64,000 nt of DNA. Origin: Maribacter sp. PR1. GTDB lineage: Bacteria > Bacteroidota > Bacteroidia > Flavobacteriales > Flavobacteriaceae. Made by a program: the position numbers and the translations under genes. The DNA is taken from the NCBI RefSeq assembly GCF_028464145.1, contig NZ_JAQPCG010000001.1:496001-560000 (forward strand), in the 5' to 3' direction. This document shows, one piece after another, positions 28,616 through 36,982 of this stretch; within the stretch, counting starts at the first letter, position 1, and each line of letters begins with the position of its first letter. The notes below the pieces were generated by a model. It did not search any database. It was not told where the DNA came from and saw nothing but the letters and a program-made list of their open reading frames with translations.

Positions 28616-29749
28616 TTATGACAAGTTAACCATAAACAAATCAGCTGCAATTCCATCCGCTAAAAATTTACCTTTTGTTGTGGTGGAAAGAATATCACTA
28701 TCTAGATTCAACAGTCCTTGATTTCTAAATTTTTCTGATTGCAAAATCAGGTATTCTTTATATTTTCCTCCAAATTCGTTTTGAATCCGATTTAAGGATA
28801 CTCCCCAAACGGTTCTTAATCCCGTCATTATATATTCATTGTATTTGTCCCTAGTGGTCAAAACTTCGGTTTCCATGGGTAGTTCCCTATTTTCGATTGC
28901 CTTTACATATTTAGGGTTGTTATTAATATTCCACCCACGTCTTTGCCCATCGAATGAATGTGCCGAAGGACCTATGCCCATATATTTCTTTTGCTGCCAA
29001 TAGGCAGAATTATTTTTGGAGAAATACCCAGGTTTTCCAAAATTGGAGATTTCATAACAATCAAATCCTGCCTCTAACAGTATTTTGTACAAGGCGATAA
29101 AATGTTCTTGTGTTTCTTCATCCGTTGCCGGCGTGATTAATTCCTGTTCTACAAACTTCGCCAATGCGGTTTTGGGCTCTACGGTCAAGGCATAGCTGGA
29201 GATGTGCGGAACATTAAAACGCAGTGCTTTTTCAATATTTTTTTTCCAACGTGCTACGCTCATATTGGGCATACCATAAATAAGGTCGATAGAAATATTA
29301 TCAAAATATTTTGAAGCTATTTGCAAGCAGTTTTCTGCTTCTTCCACATTGTGTGCGCGGTTCATCAATTTCAGATCTTCTTCAAAAAAGGACTGGATTC
29401 CTATGCTTAATCTATTAATTGGACTTTCGGCCAATTCCACAATCTTGTCTTTGGACAAATCATCAGGATTGGCTTCCAAAGTAATCTCAGGATTATTGAT
29501 TACGTCATAATACAGATATACTGCCCTGAGTATTCGATTGATTTCAGCAAGCTCCAATACGGTAGGTGTTCCACCTCCAAAATAAATGGTTTCCACCTTT
29601 TCGCCCCTAAATTCATCTTTTCTAAGCTTTAATTCTTGGACCAATGCATTTACCATGGCTTCCTTTTTCCCCATTGTTGTAGAAAAATGAAAATCACAAT
29701 AGTGGCAAGCTTGTTTACAGAAAGGAATGTGAATATAGATTCCGGACAT
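28616..29749 (-). CDS. hemW: Haem chaperone HemW (radical SAM)
   Basis: 377 residues. Starts MSGIYIHIPFCKQACHYCDF, giving the radical-SAM CxxxCxxC cluster motif, followed by YFGGGTPT. The short N-terminus is the HemW type rather than true HemN, which has a longer N-terminal extension, as in the gene at 59739-61100. HemW delivers haem to membrane respiratory proteins. It lies 17 bp after ruvC. Confusion with coproporphyrinogen oxidase is a common annotation error that the presence of a genuine hemN here helps to settle. Confidence 0.88.
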   Translation of the reverse strand: MSGIYIHIPFCKQACHYCDFHFSTTMGKKEAMVNALVQELKLRKDEFRGEKVETIYFGGGTPTVLELAEINRILRAVYLYYDVINNPEITLEANPDDLSKDKIVELAESPINRLSIGIQSFFEEDLKLMNRAHNVEEAENCLQIASKYFDNISIDLIYGMPNMSVARWKKNIEKALRFNVPHISSYALTVEPKTALAKFVEQELITPATDEETQEHFIALYKILLEAGFDCYEISNFGKPGYFSKNNSAYWQQKKYMGIGPSAHSFDGQRRGWNINNNPKYVKAIENRELPMETEVLTTRDKYNEYIMTGLRTVWGVSLNRIQNEFGGKYKEYLILQSEKFRNQGLLNLDSDILSTTTKGKFLADGIAADLFMVNLS

Positions 29750-29766
29750 TTTTTAATTTTGAGTAA

Positions 29767-30321
29767 TCACTTTTTAACCCGTTTCTCATTCTGTTTAACA
29801 AAGGCATCCCATCCGCTATAACTCTTGCCTACCTCTACCCTTCCTTCATTATAAAAATGACAAACAGCCGCGGCCAGACCATCTGTACTATCCAAATTCT
29901 TTGGCAATGATTTTAGGGACAGGACACTCTGAAGCATTTTCGCCACTTGTTCTTTACTGGCATTTCCATTGCCGGTAATGGCCATTTTTATTTTTTTTGG
30001 AAGATATTCCGTAATAGGTATCTGTCTTGAAAGTCCAGCTGCCATGGCCACTCCTTGGGCCCTTCCCAGTTTTAACATGGATTGCACATTTTTACCAAAA
30101 AAAGGTGCCTCAATGGCTATTTCATCGGGATGGTACGTATCAATGAGTTCAATCGTACGTTCAAAAATAAGTTTCAATTTGGTATACGGGTCTTTATACT
30201 TCTGCAATAGCAATTCGTTCATTTGGATGAATTCCATCTTTTTCCCTACCACCTTGATAAGGCCAAACCCCATAATGGTGGTTCCCGGATCAATTCCCAA
30301 TATTATTTTCTCTACTGCCAA
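29767..30321 (-). CDS. ruvC: Holliday junction resolvase RuvC
   Basis: 184 residues. N-terminal ILGIDPGTTIMGFG contains the first catalytic Asp, IAIEAPFFGKNVQS the catalytic Glu, and the C-terminal STDGLAAAVCHF the last acidic residues of the RNase H-like active site. RuvC cleaves Holliday junctions with RuvAB. Its ATG immediately follows the stop codon of the upstream lipoprotein gene, so translation is probably coupled. Confidence 0.93.
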   Translation of the reverse strand: MAVEKIILGIDPGTTIMGFGLIKVVGKKMEFIQMNELLLQKYKDPYTKLKLIFERTIELIDTYHPDEIAIEAPFFGKNVQSMLKLGRAQGVAMAAGLSRQIPITEYLPKKIKMAITGNGNASKEQVAKMLQSVLSLKSLPKNLDSTDGLAAAVCHFYNEGRVEVGKSYSGWDAFVKQNEKRVKK

Positions 30322-30807
30322 TTATTTGGTATTTAGTTGAACCGGTATCTTAAATTTGGTCCGTACCGGTATGCCCCTTTTTAAAGCCGGGGCGATAGGA
30401 GGTATACTTTTTAGGCTCTGGGTAATAATGCCGTCAAACTCTGGCATTTGTTTAAGAATAGAGGCATCCTTAATAATATCCACAACACTGATTTTACCTT
30501 CCGCATCAATGACAAAGATAACATCTACCACAGCGTTTCGCTCGGAATCCACGGTAAATTCGAATTCGTTTAAGGTAGCTTCAAAATGATGGGTGATTTT
30601 CCGCTCAAAACATTGTCGTTGTATAGGTTTGGTCGCCGTTTCATCACAATCCAGAAATAGTGGGTAAGAATCTATAGAATTCCAATCCATCTCCCTAAGT
30701 TCCGCATTAATGAGTTCTTGGGTTCTGTTCTCTTTGGATTCAAAGAAATTACAAGAGCCTAGAGCCAATAAAAACAAAAAGACCAAAAAGCGTTGCACTG
30801 TACCCAT
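30322..30807 (-). CDS. Lipoprotein with TonB_C-like domain
   Basis: 161 residues. Lipoprotein signal with lipobox LGSC (Cys19). The rest resembles the exported modules of the neighbouring M56 protein: FLDCDET...QRQCFERKITHHF corresponds to FPGCEN...RACFNEKIQLHI there, followed by a TonB C-terminal-like fold (VDVIFVIDAEGKISVVDIIK, PVRTKFKIPVQL). There is no membrane-spanning anchor or Pro-rich periplasmic arm as in a true TonB, so energy transduction is unlikely. It heads the eight-gene run and is 75 bp from the end of the M56 gene. Confidence 0.75.
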   Translation of the reverse strand: MGTVQRFLVFLFLLALGSCNFFESKENRTQELINAELREMDWNSIDSYPLFLDCDETATKPIQRQCFERKITHHFEATLNEFEFTVDSERNAVVDVIFVIDAEGKISVVDIIKDASILKQMPEFDGIITQSLKSIPPIAPALKRGIPVRTKFKIPVQLNTK

Positions 30808-30881
30808 TCTATGGGAAAATTACAATTTTTTATGCAGTTTGGTCCTTCGAAAAAAGTATTTATTACTAAGCTAATCGAATA

Positions 30882-32513
30882 CTACTGAAGCTTAAAATTT
30901 ACTGGTATAGAATAAGCAACGGATACCACCTCCCCATTGTTTTTGCCTGGGGTCATAGTTGGCAAACGTTTTAGGATTCGCTCCACTTCATCTTCCAAGA
31001 GTTTATCCGGCCCCCTTAATTCGATATTTTCTATACTTCCATTTTTAGAAATTGTAAATAAAGTACTTACATGTCCTTCTATGCCCTTTTGTTGGGCTTC
31101 TTCTGGATATCTGAAATACTTACTGATGTGCCTCATAATTTTCTCATTGAAACAGGCTCGCTTATCCTCAGCATCCTCACAACCTGAAAAAACCGGAATT
31201 TCATCGACTTCAGCAAAGGACACAATATCCGATTGTCCCTCATCCTTTGATTTAATTCCCTTTGCCGATGTACCGTCCAGCTTAAAAACTACGGGAATCG
31301 AATAAGGCACATTCACAGCCTTCCCTTCAAATTTTCCAGGTTCCATTTGGGGAAGTCGCGAAATGATTCGTTCCACCTCAGCTTCCAAAAGAGGATGTGG
31401 ACCACGTTTTTTGATATCGACAATGTTGCCATCAGAAGCTATTGTAAATATGACGCTGACCCTTCCTTCAAGGCCTTGCTTCAAGGCTTCCTTTGGATAA
31501 TTAAAGTTTTTACTAATGTGTAATTGGATTTTTTCGTTAAAACATGCTCGCTTATCCTCGGCATTCTCACAGCCAGGAAAAATGGGTACTTGTTCTATTG
31601 TACTATAGGGTACTGTCTTACCTTTCAATGAAGTGGAATTCAAATTTTCTTTGGAATCAGGTTCGCTTTCACAAGAAGTATAAAACAACATTCCTAAAAC
31701 AAGCGGTACCAACACCAAATACTTCAATTGCCGAACTCTTTTTGATTTTGATTTTTGTAACATGACTATTCGTTTTTTGATTAATGATGATTTAAAAAAT
31801 GGATTGACGAAGGAGATATGCTGTACCTCAAACATTTGGGACAACAACATCTCATAATGAGTACTTCTTTCACTTTTGGAAACATGGGCATCTGCAATAA
31901 ACTCGTGGAGTTCCGTAATTCTTTGCTGGTAGACATAGACCAAGGGGTTAAACCAGGAAACAATGCGCATGACCTCAAAAAACAACAGGTCCAGGGTATG
32001 CCATTGCCTAATATGTACCAACTCATGGGAAACTACACTATCATATTCCCGTCCCACTATTTTTTCACCCAAAAAAATGGATTTAAAAAAGGAAAAGGCG
32101 ATATGGCTCTTGGGTACTAAAATTTGTGTAAAGTCTTTAAAATAACTGACCCTACCTACAGAACGCAATTTGTATAAGCGCCATAATTTAAAACCAAACC
32201 ATATAGCGGCCAAAAGTACTCCAGCCCAAAAAATACCCTCTTGCCAAGAAATGGTAAAATGACCATCGGCCTCAGGGTTTATGGTAACTTCAGATTGACC
32301 CATGTTCCAAAGAAACTCCGAGTATCCGGAAAAAGCCTGGGTTTCTGTTTTAAAGGCCTCTATTTTTATCCAAGGAAGAATGAGCGACAACACATGAGTA
32401 CCCAATAAATAAACCCGGTTCCACTGAAAGAAGGTCTCACGTTTTAGAAAAAAATCGTAAATGAAGAGGAACACCAATTGAAAGGCGATACACTCCAAAA
32501 TATATTGTATCAT
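30882..32513 (-). CDS. BlaR1/MecR1-like M56 membrane metallopeptidase with two TonB_C domains
   Basis: 543 residues. Membrane segments lie at about 3-22, 34-50, 93-113, 180-197 and 265-280. Zinc motif HELVH (163-167) and LHEFIAD (202-208). The exported part consists of two tandem TonB_C-like repeats (about 307-412 and 437-543), each led by FxGCExAEDKRACFNEKI with two conserved Cys, then a HISKxFxYP segment and the TonB fold ending YSIPVxFKL. The start overlaps the end of the blaI gene by 4 bp. Like BlaR1, it probably signals to that repressor; the ligand is unknown and no beta-lactamase gene is near. Confidence 0.87.
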   Translation of the reverse strand: MIQYILECIAFQLVFLFIYDFFLKRETFFQWNRVYLLGTHVLSLILPWIKIEAFKTETQAFSGYSEFLWNMGQSEVTINPEADGHFTISWQEGIFWAGVLLAAIWFGFKLWRLYKLRSVGRVSYFKDFTQILVPKSHIAFSFFKSIFLGEKIVGREYDSVVSHELVHIRQWHTLDLLFFEVMRIVSWFNPLVYVYQQRITELHEFIADAHVSKSERSTHYEMLLSQMFEVQHISFVNPFFKSSLIKKRIVMLQKSKSKRVRQLKYLVLVPLVLGMLFYTSCESEPDSKENLNSTSLKGKTVPYSTIEQVPIFPGCENAEDKRACFNEKIQLHISKNFNYPKEALKQGLEGRVSVIFTIASDGNIVDIKKRGPHPLLEAEVERIISRLPQMEPGKFEGKAVNVPYSIPVVFKLDGTSAKGIKSKDEGQSDIVSFAEVDEIPVFSGCEDAEDKRACFNEKIMRHISKYFRYPEEAQQKGIEGHVSTLFTISKNGSIENIELRGPDKLLEDEVERILKRLPTMTPGKNNGEVVSVAYSIPVNFKLQ

Positions 32514-32872
32514 TTTTTATCCTTTTTAATTTCATTTAGGATGGACTCCAATTCGGAAAGACTCATATCGTTTTTCTTCATAAAGAAGGAGACCATACTT
32601 TTAAAAGAGCCCTGAAAATATCCTTCCACCAGTTTATTGATACTCTGGTTGCTGTAGTCCGATTTTCTTACAATCGGAAAATATAGGTAGCCCTTTCCTT
32701 CTTTCTCATGGTCCACAAACCCTTTACTTTCCAAAATTCTAACTATGGTAGAAACCGTATTGTAAGCGGGTTTAGGCTCGGGTAACTCATCTATAACCCC
32801 GGCCACATTGGACTTCTCCAGGTGCCACAAAACATGCATTACTTCTTCTTCTGCCTTAGTGAGCTGTTTCAT
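32510..32872 (-). CDS. BlaI/MecI/CopY family repressor (system 2)
   Basis: 120 residues from ATG 32872; a TTG two codons earlier is less likely. Winged-helix DNA-binding region MKQLTKAEEEVMHVLWHLEK and YNTVSTIVRILESKGFV, then a dimerisation helix (SINKLVEGYFQGSFKSMVSF). It overlaps the M56 gene by 4 bp. Three inverted-repeat operators upstream (32886-32943) have arms different from those of system 1, in line with separate specificity of the two repressors. Confidence 0.88.
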   Translation of the reverse strand: MKQLTKAEEEVMHVLWHLEKSNVAGVIDELPEPKPAYNTVSTIVRILESKGFVDHEKEGKGYLYFPIVRKSDYSNQSINKLVEGYFQGSFKSMVSFFMKKNDMSLSELESILNEIKKDKK

Positions 32873-32885
32873 TTTCAACTATCTT

Positions 32886-32943
32886 TTTAGTTTAACACTA
32901 AACAAATATAACTAAATATTTAGTTTAAACTAATTTCTTAGTT
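32886..32943 (-). promoter_or_regulatory. Triple operator over the core promoter (system 2)
   Basis: Three inverted repeats with ACTAA/TTAGT arms: TTTAGT-N5-ACTAAA (32886-32902), the perfect palindrome AACTAAATATTTAGTT (32910-32925) and AACTAA-N4-TTAGTT (32928-32943). The minus-strand -7 element TATATTTG is at 32910-32903, between the first two repeats, and the third covers the expected -33 position, where no good TTTG is seen. This layout over -33, -7 and the start site parallels system 1. Autorepression by the adjacent BlaI is inferred. Confidence 0.75.
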
Positions 32944-32954
32944 ATAAATTGAAT

Positions 32955-32988
32955 AAAAAATCCGTCAGGTTGTTTGCTGACGGATTTT
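32955..32988 (-). terminator. Intrinsic terminator of the TonB-dependent receptor gene
   Basis: Stem AAAATCCGTCAG / CTGACGGATTTT (32957-32968 / 32977-32988) with an 8-base loop; the A run at 32955-32960 is a T run on the minus strand. It starts 4 bp after the receptor stop codon and separates it from the blaI operator region. Confidence 0.88.
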
Positions 32989-32991
32989 ATG

Positions 32992-35217
32992 CTAGAAGTT
33001 TACGGTAACTTTTCCCCTTAAATAAAAAGGTGTCCCCGGTGTAAAATGTATTTCCTCAACTGAAGCAGCCTCATTTAATAAACGACTTTCGGTGGCGAAT
33101 TGCGTTTCGTTCCATGCTGTATCAAAAAGATTTTCCACGATTAACCCAAAGGTCCAGTTGTTTAAGCTATAATTTAACGTAGCATCGGTCACAAAATAAC
33201 CTTCCGCCACAATCGAATTATCTTCATTTGCCGGTCTATCATCGATATATCTGTAATTAATGCTTCCGGATAGTCCTTGGCCCTCTCCTACAGTGATACC
33301 ACCGGCCATAGTAAAATCTGGCGCAAGTGGAATATAATCTTCACCCCCAATTGCTTCGGTACTTCGGGCATGCGTATAATTCGCATCCGAATAGATATAA
33401 AGCCAATCCAAAGGCTGATACCGTGCACCTACTTCAATTCCCATTCTTTCGGTTTTACCACTGGGTTCCACAACACCGGCATCACCCACATAAACAAATT
33501 CCTGTTCCAGAAACAAGGTCCATAAAGTGGCGTTTAGCACCAACTTCTCCATTGGTTTTAAAATGGTTCCCAAATCAACGCCATAGGCAGCTGGCAGAAT
33601 CTCCTCTCCTCCATTGGCGACCACGACCCGAGTATCATTGGAATGAAACCCTATTCCGGTTTTCAGAAAAAATTGTGTGCTTTCCGTTGGGCTGTAAATC
33701 GTATTGAACTTAGGGCTAAAAGCTACCTTTTCCTCACTACGGCTATTGTACTTTGTACTCAATTTATCTATGTAATCAAATCGAAAGTAATCCAAACGAA
33801 CTGCTGGTTCAAAGGTAAATTCGCCCGATTTGAAAGATGCACCGGCAAACGCATAACTATTTAGCTCATCCACATCTCCAAAGGCAAATCGTTCCAACAG
33901 AACTTGCCGATTAAGTGTATGGGACAATTGATTGTCGTCCACATTATCATACCTAAAACCTATTCCCGCATTATAGCTAAAATCAAGCCCTCCCAAGGAA
34001 GCAAGATTGTTTTGAAATACACTTTTAGCCCCAGCCATAAAACGATCTTCAAATTGCCCGATTTGGTCTCCGTTTATTGCATCATCCAAAAAAAAGGTGA
34101 AATTGGAAAAAAGCTCAAAATCATAATGCGAAGCATACGCCATTGTATTCAAAGATTTTCCTGTTCCTATATTCTTGCTATGGTTTATGACAAAGTTTGT
34201 ACGGCTGGTCTGACCTCCTTCCGTATCGTCAATAGCACCAAAACGACCGATTAAACCTTGATCTACGGCCCTTTGCGGAATTTGTCCCGAGGCATCCCAT
34301 TTACTGGAAAAGTGGGACGCCGTAAAAATCAATTCCTGTTCACCTGGTATTGCATAGCGATATCTTCCCAAAAGATTGATCCTGTTAAAATTTTGAGGAG
34401 AGTCGAATGGACCATCGGTTAAGTACAACTCCGATGCCAAAAAGGCATTTTTATGCCGAGTATCCAGCACATTGAACATTCCCATGAATCTACGGGTCCC
34501 AAATTGCCCTGCCTCAGTAGAAACGAAACTCTTGTCCAAACTTTTTCTCAACTTTAGGTTGACATATCCCGAGGTATTAAAATTACCTTGATCGGCGTAA
34601 AAGGGTCCTTTACCAAAGTTGATATTTTCTATAGTTTCTGGTATTACAAAATGTAAATCGGCATAACCTTGTCCATGGGCGTGTGAAACCATGTTCACGG
34701 GCATACCATCTACATTAATTGCAACGTCTGTTCCATGATCCACATCAAATCCACGTAAAAAAATCTGTTCCGCCTTTCCTCCCCCGGCGTGTTGACCTAT
34801 GATCAAACCCGGAACTTTCCTAAGAATTTCTTGTGAAGATTTTACAGGATTTGTCTTTACATCTACATCCACCAGTTTGCTCAAAGCGTCCACTTTGGAG
34901 ACAAGAACCACTTGATCTAAGGATATGGAAGATTCTTCTAGGGTAATGGTTATCGGGTTTTGTAAATCTGATTGACTTATCACTCTAATCTTGGTGGCAT
35001 ATCCCAAAATAGAGAAATAAATGGTATCCTTTACAGCGGTTCCGTCGAGTACAAAATGCCCCGTAGCATCGGTATGACTATGTTGACCACTGGATTTGTT
35101 AAATATACCGGCATCCTCCAATGAAGAACCGGTTTCATTAACCAATTTTCCTTTTAAATTTTGTGCAGCAATAGTCCCCATGAAAAGCATGGCTATCGCT
35201 ACTATAATATTTTTCAT
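32992..35217 (-). CDS. TonB-dependent outer-membrane receptor with CarboxypepD_reg domain
   Basis: 741 residues. Signal peptide (about 1-18), a carboxypeptidase-regulatory-like domain (about 20-95) and a plug domain with SSQEILRKVPGLIIGQHAGG and IFLRGFDVDHGTDVAINVDG. The beta-barrel ends in the typical aromatic C-terminal strand (FYLRGKVTVNF). At 741 residues it is shorter than SusC proteins and there is no SusD, so a small ligand (metal chelate, vitamin, siderophore) is more likely than a polysaccharide. A His-rich small membrane protein lies just upstream on the same strand, which hints at a metal. Confidence 0.88.
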   Translation of the reverse strand: MKNIIVAIAMLFMGTIAAQNLKGKLVNETGSSLEDAGIFNKSSGQHSHTDATGHFVLDGTAVKDTIYFSILGYATKIRVISQSDLQNPITITLEESSISLDQVVLVSKVDALSKLVDVDVKTNPVKSSQEILRKVPGLIIGQHAGGGKAEQIFLRGFDVDHGTDVAINVDGMPVNMVSHAHGQGYADLHFVIPETIENINFGKGPFYADQGNFNTSGYVNLKLRKSLDKSFVSTEAGQFGTRRFMGMFNVLDTRHKNAFLASELYLTDGPFDSPQNFNRINLLGRYRYAIPGEQELIFTASHFSSKWDASGQIPQRAVDQGLIGRFGAIDDTEGGQTSRTNFVINHSKNIGTGKSLNTMAYASHYDFELFSNFTFFLDDAINGDQIGQFEDRFMAGAKSVFQNNLASLGGLDFSYNAGIGFRYDNVDDNQLSHTLNRQVLLERFAFGDVDELNSYAFAGASFKSGEFTFEPAVRLDYFRFDYIDKLSTKYNSRSEEKVAFSPKFNTIYSPTESTQFFLKTGIGFHSNDTRVVVANGGEEILPAAYGVDLGTILKPMEKLVLNATLWTLFLEQEFVYVGDAGVVEPSGKTERMGIEVGARYQPLDWLYIYSDANYTHARSTEAIGGEDYIPLAPDFTMAGGITVGEGQGLSGSINYRYIDDRPANEDNSIVAEGYFVTDATLNYSLNNWTFGLIVENLFDTAWNETQFATESRLLNEAASVEEIHFTPGTPFYLRGKVTVNF

Positions 35218-35324
35218 ATTAAAGTATTTGATTATTGTTCAGCGTATTATTTTTAAAAAGAAAGTATAGCAGGGCACGTCCAGAATGGAAATCTGAAATC
35301 ATTTTTTATTGGCCCATGTATACG

Positions 35325-35786
35325 CTAAACGCACTTGGGAGGGGGAGTATTTATATTAGGGTACCAAAAAAAGCTCATAAGATGGTAGTTCCATCTTGTT
35401 TTTTCATCAATTGGAAAACTATACATGTTTTTCACTACAAGCTCTTCTGAAATATGTTTATCTATTTTGAAATCTGGAGTACTTTTAGGTTCCTCTTTGT
35501 CTTTTTTATTGGCTTCTAACAATTCCTTTAATTCCTTTAGAGCATTATGCGAATGACCTGCCATTCCTTTTAAAGAACCATAATTCACGATTTCATGCCC
35601 AAATGCATAACTATGACTATGGGTTTTGGGCGCTAATATATGGGATACCTCATGAAAAGTTTCTAGCACCAATCCATTGAAAATACCTAGTAAATAAAAC
35701 ATACACATGAAGACCCCTCCTGTTCTAATGACGCTTTTATTGGTATATGTTCTATTTATTTTCAAAGGAAGGATGTTTGTTTTCAA
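35325..35786 (-). CDS. Small His-rich membrane-anchored protein upstream of TonB receptor
   Basis: 153 residues, no family recognised. A hydrophobic segment (about 22-42) is followed by His clusters: ETFHEVSHILAPKTHSHSYAFGHE (about 42-65) and AGHSHNALKEL (about 76-86), then a Lys/Glu-rich helix and a C-terminal tail ending TPPPKCV. A start at Met27 or Met29 is also possible. It lies 107 bp upstream of the TonB-dependent receptor on the same strand; a shared transcript and a part in metal binding or sensing are inferences only. Confidence 0.6.
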   Translation of the reverse strand: MKTNILPLKINRTYTNKSVIRTGGVFMCMFYLLGIFNGLVLETFHEVSHILAPKTHSHSYAFGHEIVNYGSLKGMAGHSHNALKELKELLEANKKDKEEPKSTPDFKIDKHISEELVVKNMYSFPIDEKTRWNYHLMSFFWYPNINTPPPKCV

Positions 35787-35827
35787 AATACCTACGAAAC
35801 ATAAGACCCAAAGGTTTTATTTTAAAT

Positions 35828-35857
35828 TTTGTTTGTAACAATTGTCGGGTAAATTTG
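35828..35857 (+). promoter_or_regulatory. Promoter of the DUF456 gene
   Basis: TTTG (35828-35831), 18 nt, TAAATTTG (35850-35857): a good match to the Bacteroidota -33/-7 consensus. It places transcription start near 35863, which supports the GTG start at 35879 and excludes start codons further upstream in that frame. Confidence 0.65.
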
Positions 35858-35878
35858 TCTTACTATAAAATACCAGCC

Positions 35879-36394
35879 GTGGATATAGTATTGTTGATCA
35901 TTGGATTTGTTTTCATGCTGATAGGTATCTTGGGTAGCTTTCTACCGGTACTACCTGGACCCCCATTGAGCTGGATAGGCCTTTTATTGCTATACCTTAC
36001 AAAGGCGATTCCAAATAATTGGTGGGTTTTGGGTGTTACACTAGCCATTGCTTTAATCGTTTTTGCATTAGATTATGTGATACCGGCCATGGGCACCAAA
36101 AAATTTGGTGGAACAAGAGCTGGAGTTATTGGGACTACGATCGGACTGTTGATTGCTTTGGTGTTTCCAGTTCTCGGGCCATTAGGAATTATAATTTGGC
36201 CTTTTATTGGCGCTTTGGCCGGAGAATTATTAAACAAGGCCGATAAAAAGACGGCTACTCGAGCAGCTTTTGGTTCTTTTCTAGGTTTTTTAACAGGTAC
36301 TTTTCTGAAGTTTGTGGTCGCTATCGTATACTTAGGATTATTCATCGCCACAGCCTGGGAATACAAATCGGCGCTGTTTCCCTATTTCGACTAA
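35879..36394 (+). CDS. DUF456 integral membrane protein
   Basis: 171 residues from GTG 35879. The frame is open back to 35747, but the DUF456 family starts with (M)DIVLLIIGF, and a promoter lies at 35828-35857, so the GTG is chosen. Several membrane spans; family features LPVLPGPPLSWIGLLLLYLT, a Gly-rich stretch GTRAGVIGTTIGLL and FIGALAGELL. Function unknown for the family. It overlaps the convergent nitroreductase gene by 4 bp. Confidence 0.82.
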   Translation: MDIVLLIIGFVFMLIGILGSFLPVLPGPPLSWIGLLLLYLTKAIPNNWWVLGVTLAIALIVFALDYVIPAMGTKKFGGTRAGVIGTTIGLLIALVFPVLGPLGIIIWPFIGALAGELLNKADKKTATRAAFGSFLGFLTGTFLKFVVAIVYLGLFIATAWEYKSALFPYFD

Positions 36395-36945
36395 TCCAAC
36401 CAAGTCGTTTTTTCTGAAATTGGGGTTCTCGTTGTTACCGGCAATTCCCCATCAAAATAACCCATGTAGAAAAAACCTAGGCACCTTTCACCTTCGTTCA
36501 AGTCCAAAAACTCGCCCATATATTTAATGAGACCCGGGGAACTCCAGTATGCGCCAATACCCATTTCGGTGCAGCACAGCCACATATTTTGTGCCGCCAT
36601 TGCAACTGCGGCAGTCTCTTCCCATTCAGGAAGACTTTCTTTCGGGTCCCTTTGCATACATATGGCAATTACCACTGCAGCTTTCTTAGGGTTTTCTTGC
36701 AGCTTCTTTATTTTCATTTGCTTGGGCCTAGGGTCCGATTCTTCATATTTTTTAGACAAGAATTCACCTAATCTAGTCTTCGCTTCACCTTGAATCACCT
36801 TAAATCGCCAAGGTTCGGTGTGTTTATGATTGGGAGCCCAGTTAGCAGCCTCCAAAATCCTTTCAATATCCTGTTTTAATATGGGTTGATCGTTATATTG
36901 AGGTGGAAAAACCGAACGCCTTTTTCGTATTAGGTCAAAAATCAT
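36391..36945 (-). CDS. Nitroreductase family FMN-dependent oxidoreductase
   Basis: 184 residues with the nitroreductase fold: FMN-binding RKRRSVFPPQYND near the N-terminus, ANWAPNHKHTEPWRF, AMAAQNMWLCCTEMGIGAYWSS and the late GYFDGE segment. It is similar to the short YdjA-like members. These enzymes reduce nitro compounds or quinones with NAD(P)H. It sits 37 bp downstream of the LysR regulator on the same strand and may be co-transcribed with it. Confidence 0.85.
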   Translation of the reverse strand: MIFDLIRKRRSVFPPQYNDQPILKQDIERILEAANWAPNHKHTEPWRFKVIQGEAKTRLGEFLSKKYEESDPRPKQMKIKKLQENPKKAAVVIAICMQRDPKESLPEWEETAAVAMAAQNMWLCCTEMGIGAYWSSPGLIKYMGEFLDLNEGERCLGFFYMGYFDGELPVTTRTPISEKTTWLD

Positions 36946-36982
36946 ATTATCATTTTAGAAGTGTAAAATTAAAAGGTTTCTT

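Noticed and set aside
28616-29749. Reading the hemW gene as a second coproporphyrinogen oxidase
   Set aside because: It lacks the N-terminal GPRYTSYP-type extension and the CxxxCxxCxC form seen in the genuine hemN at 59739-61100.
30322-30807. Reading the lipoprotein as a functional TonB
   Set aside because: It has a lipobox rather than a membrane-spanning anchor and no Pro-rich periplasmic arm.
33327-33707. 126-residue plus-strand frame opposite the TonB-dependent receptor
   Set aside because: His/Pro-rich shadow of the receptor coding strand; the receptor frame is clearly real.
35747-35878. 44-residue N-terminal extension of the DUF456 protein
   Set aside because: Family start and a promoter at 35828-35857 both point to the GTG at 35879.
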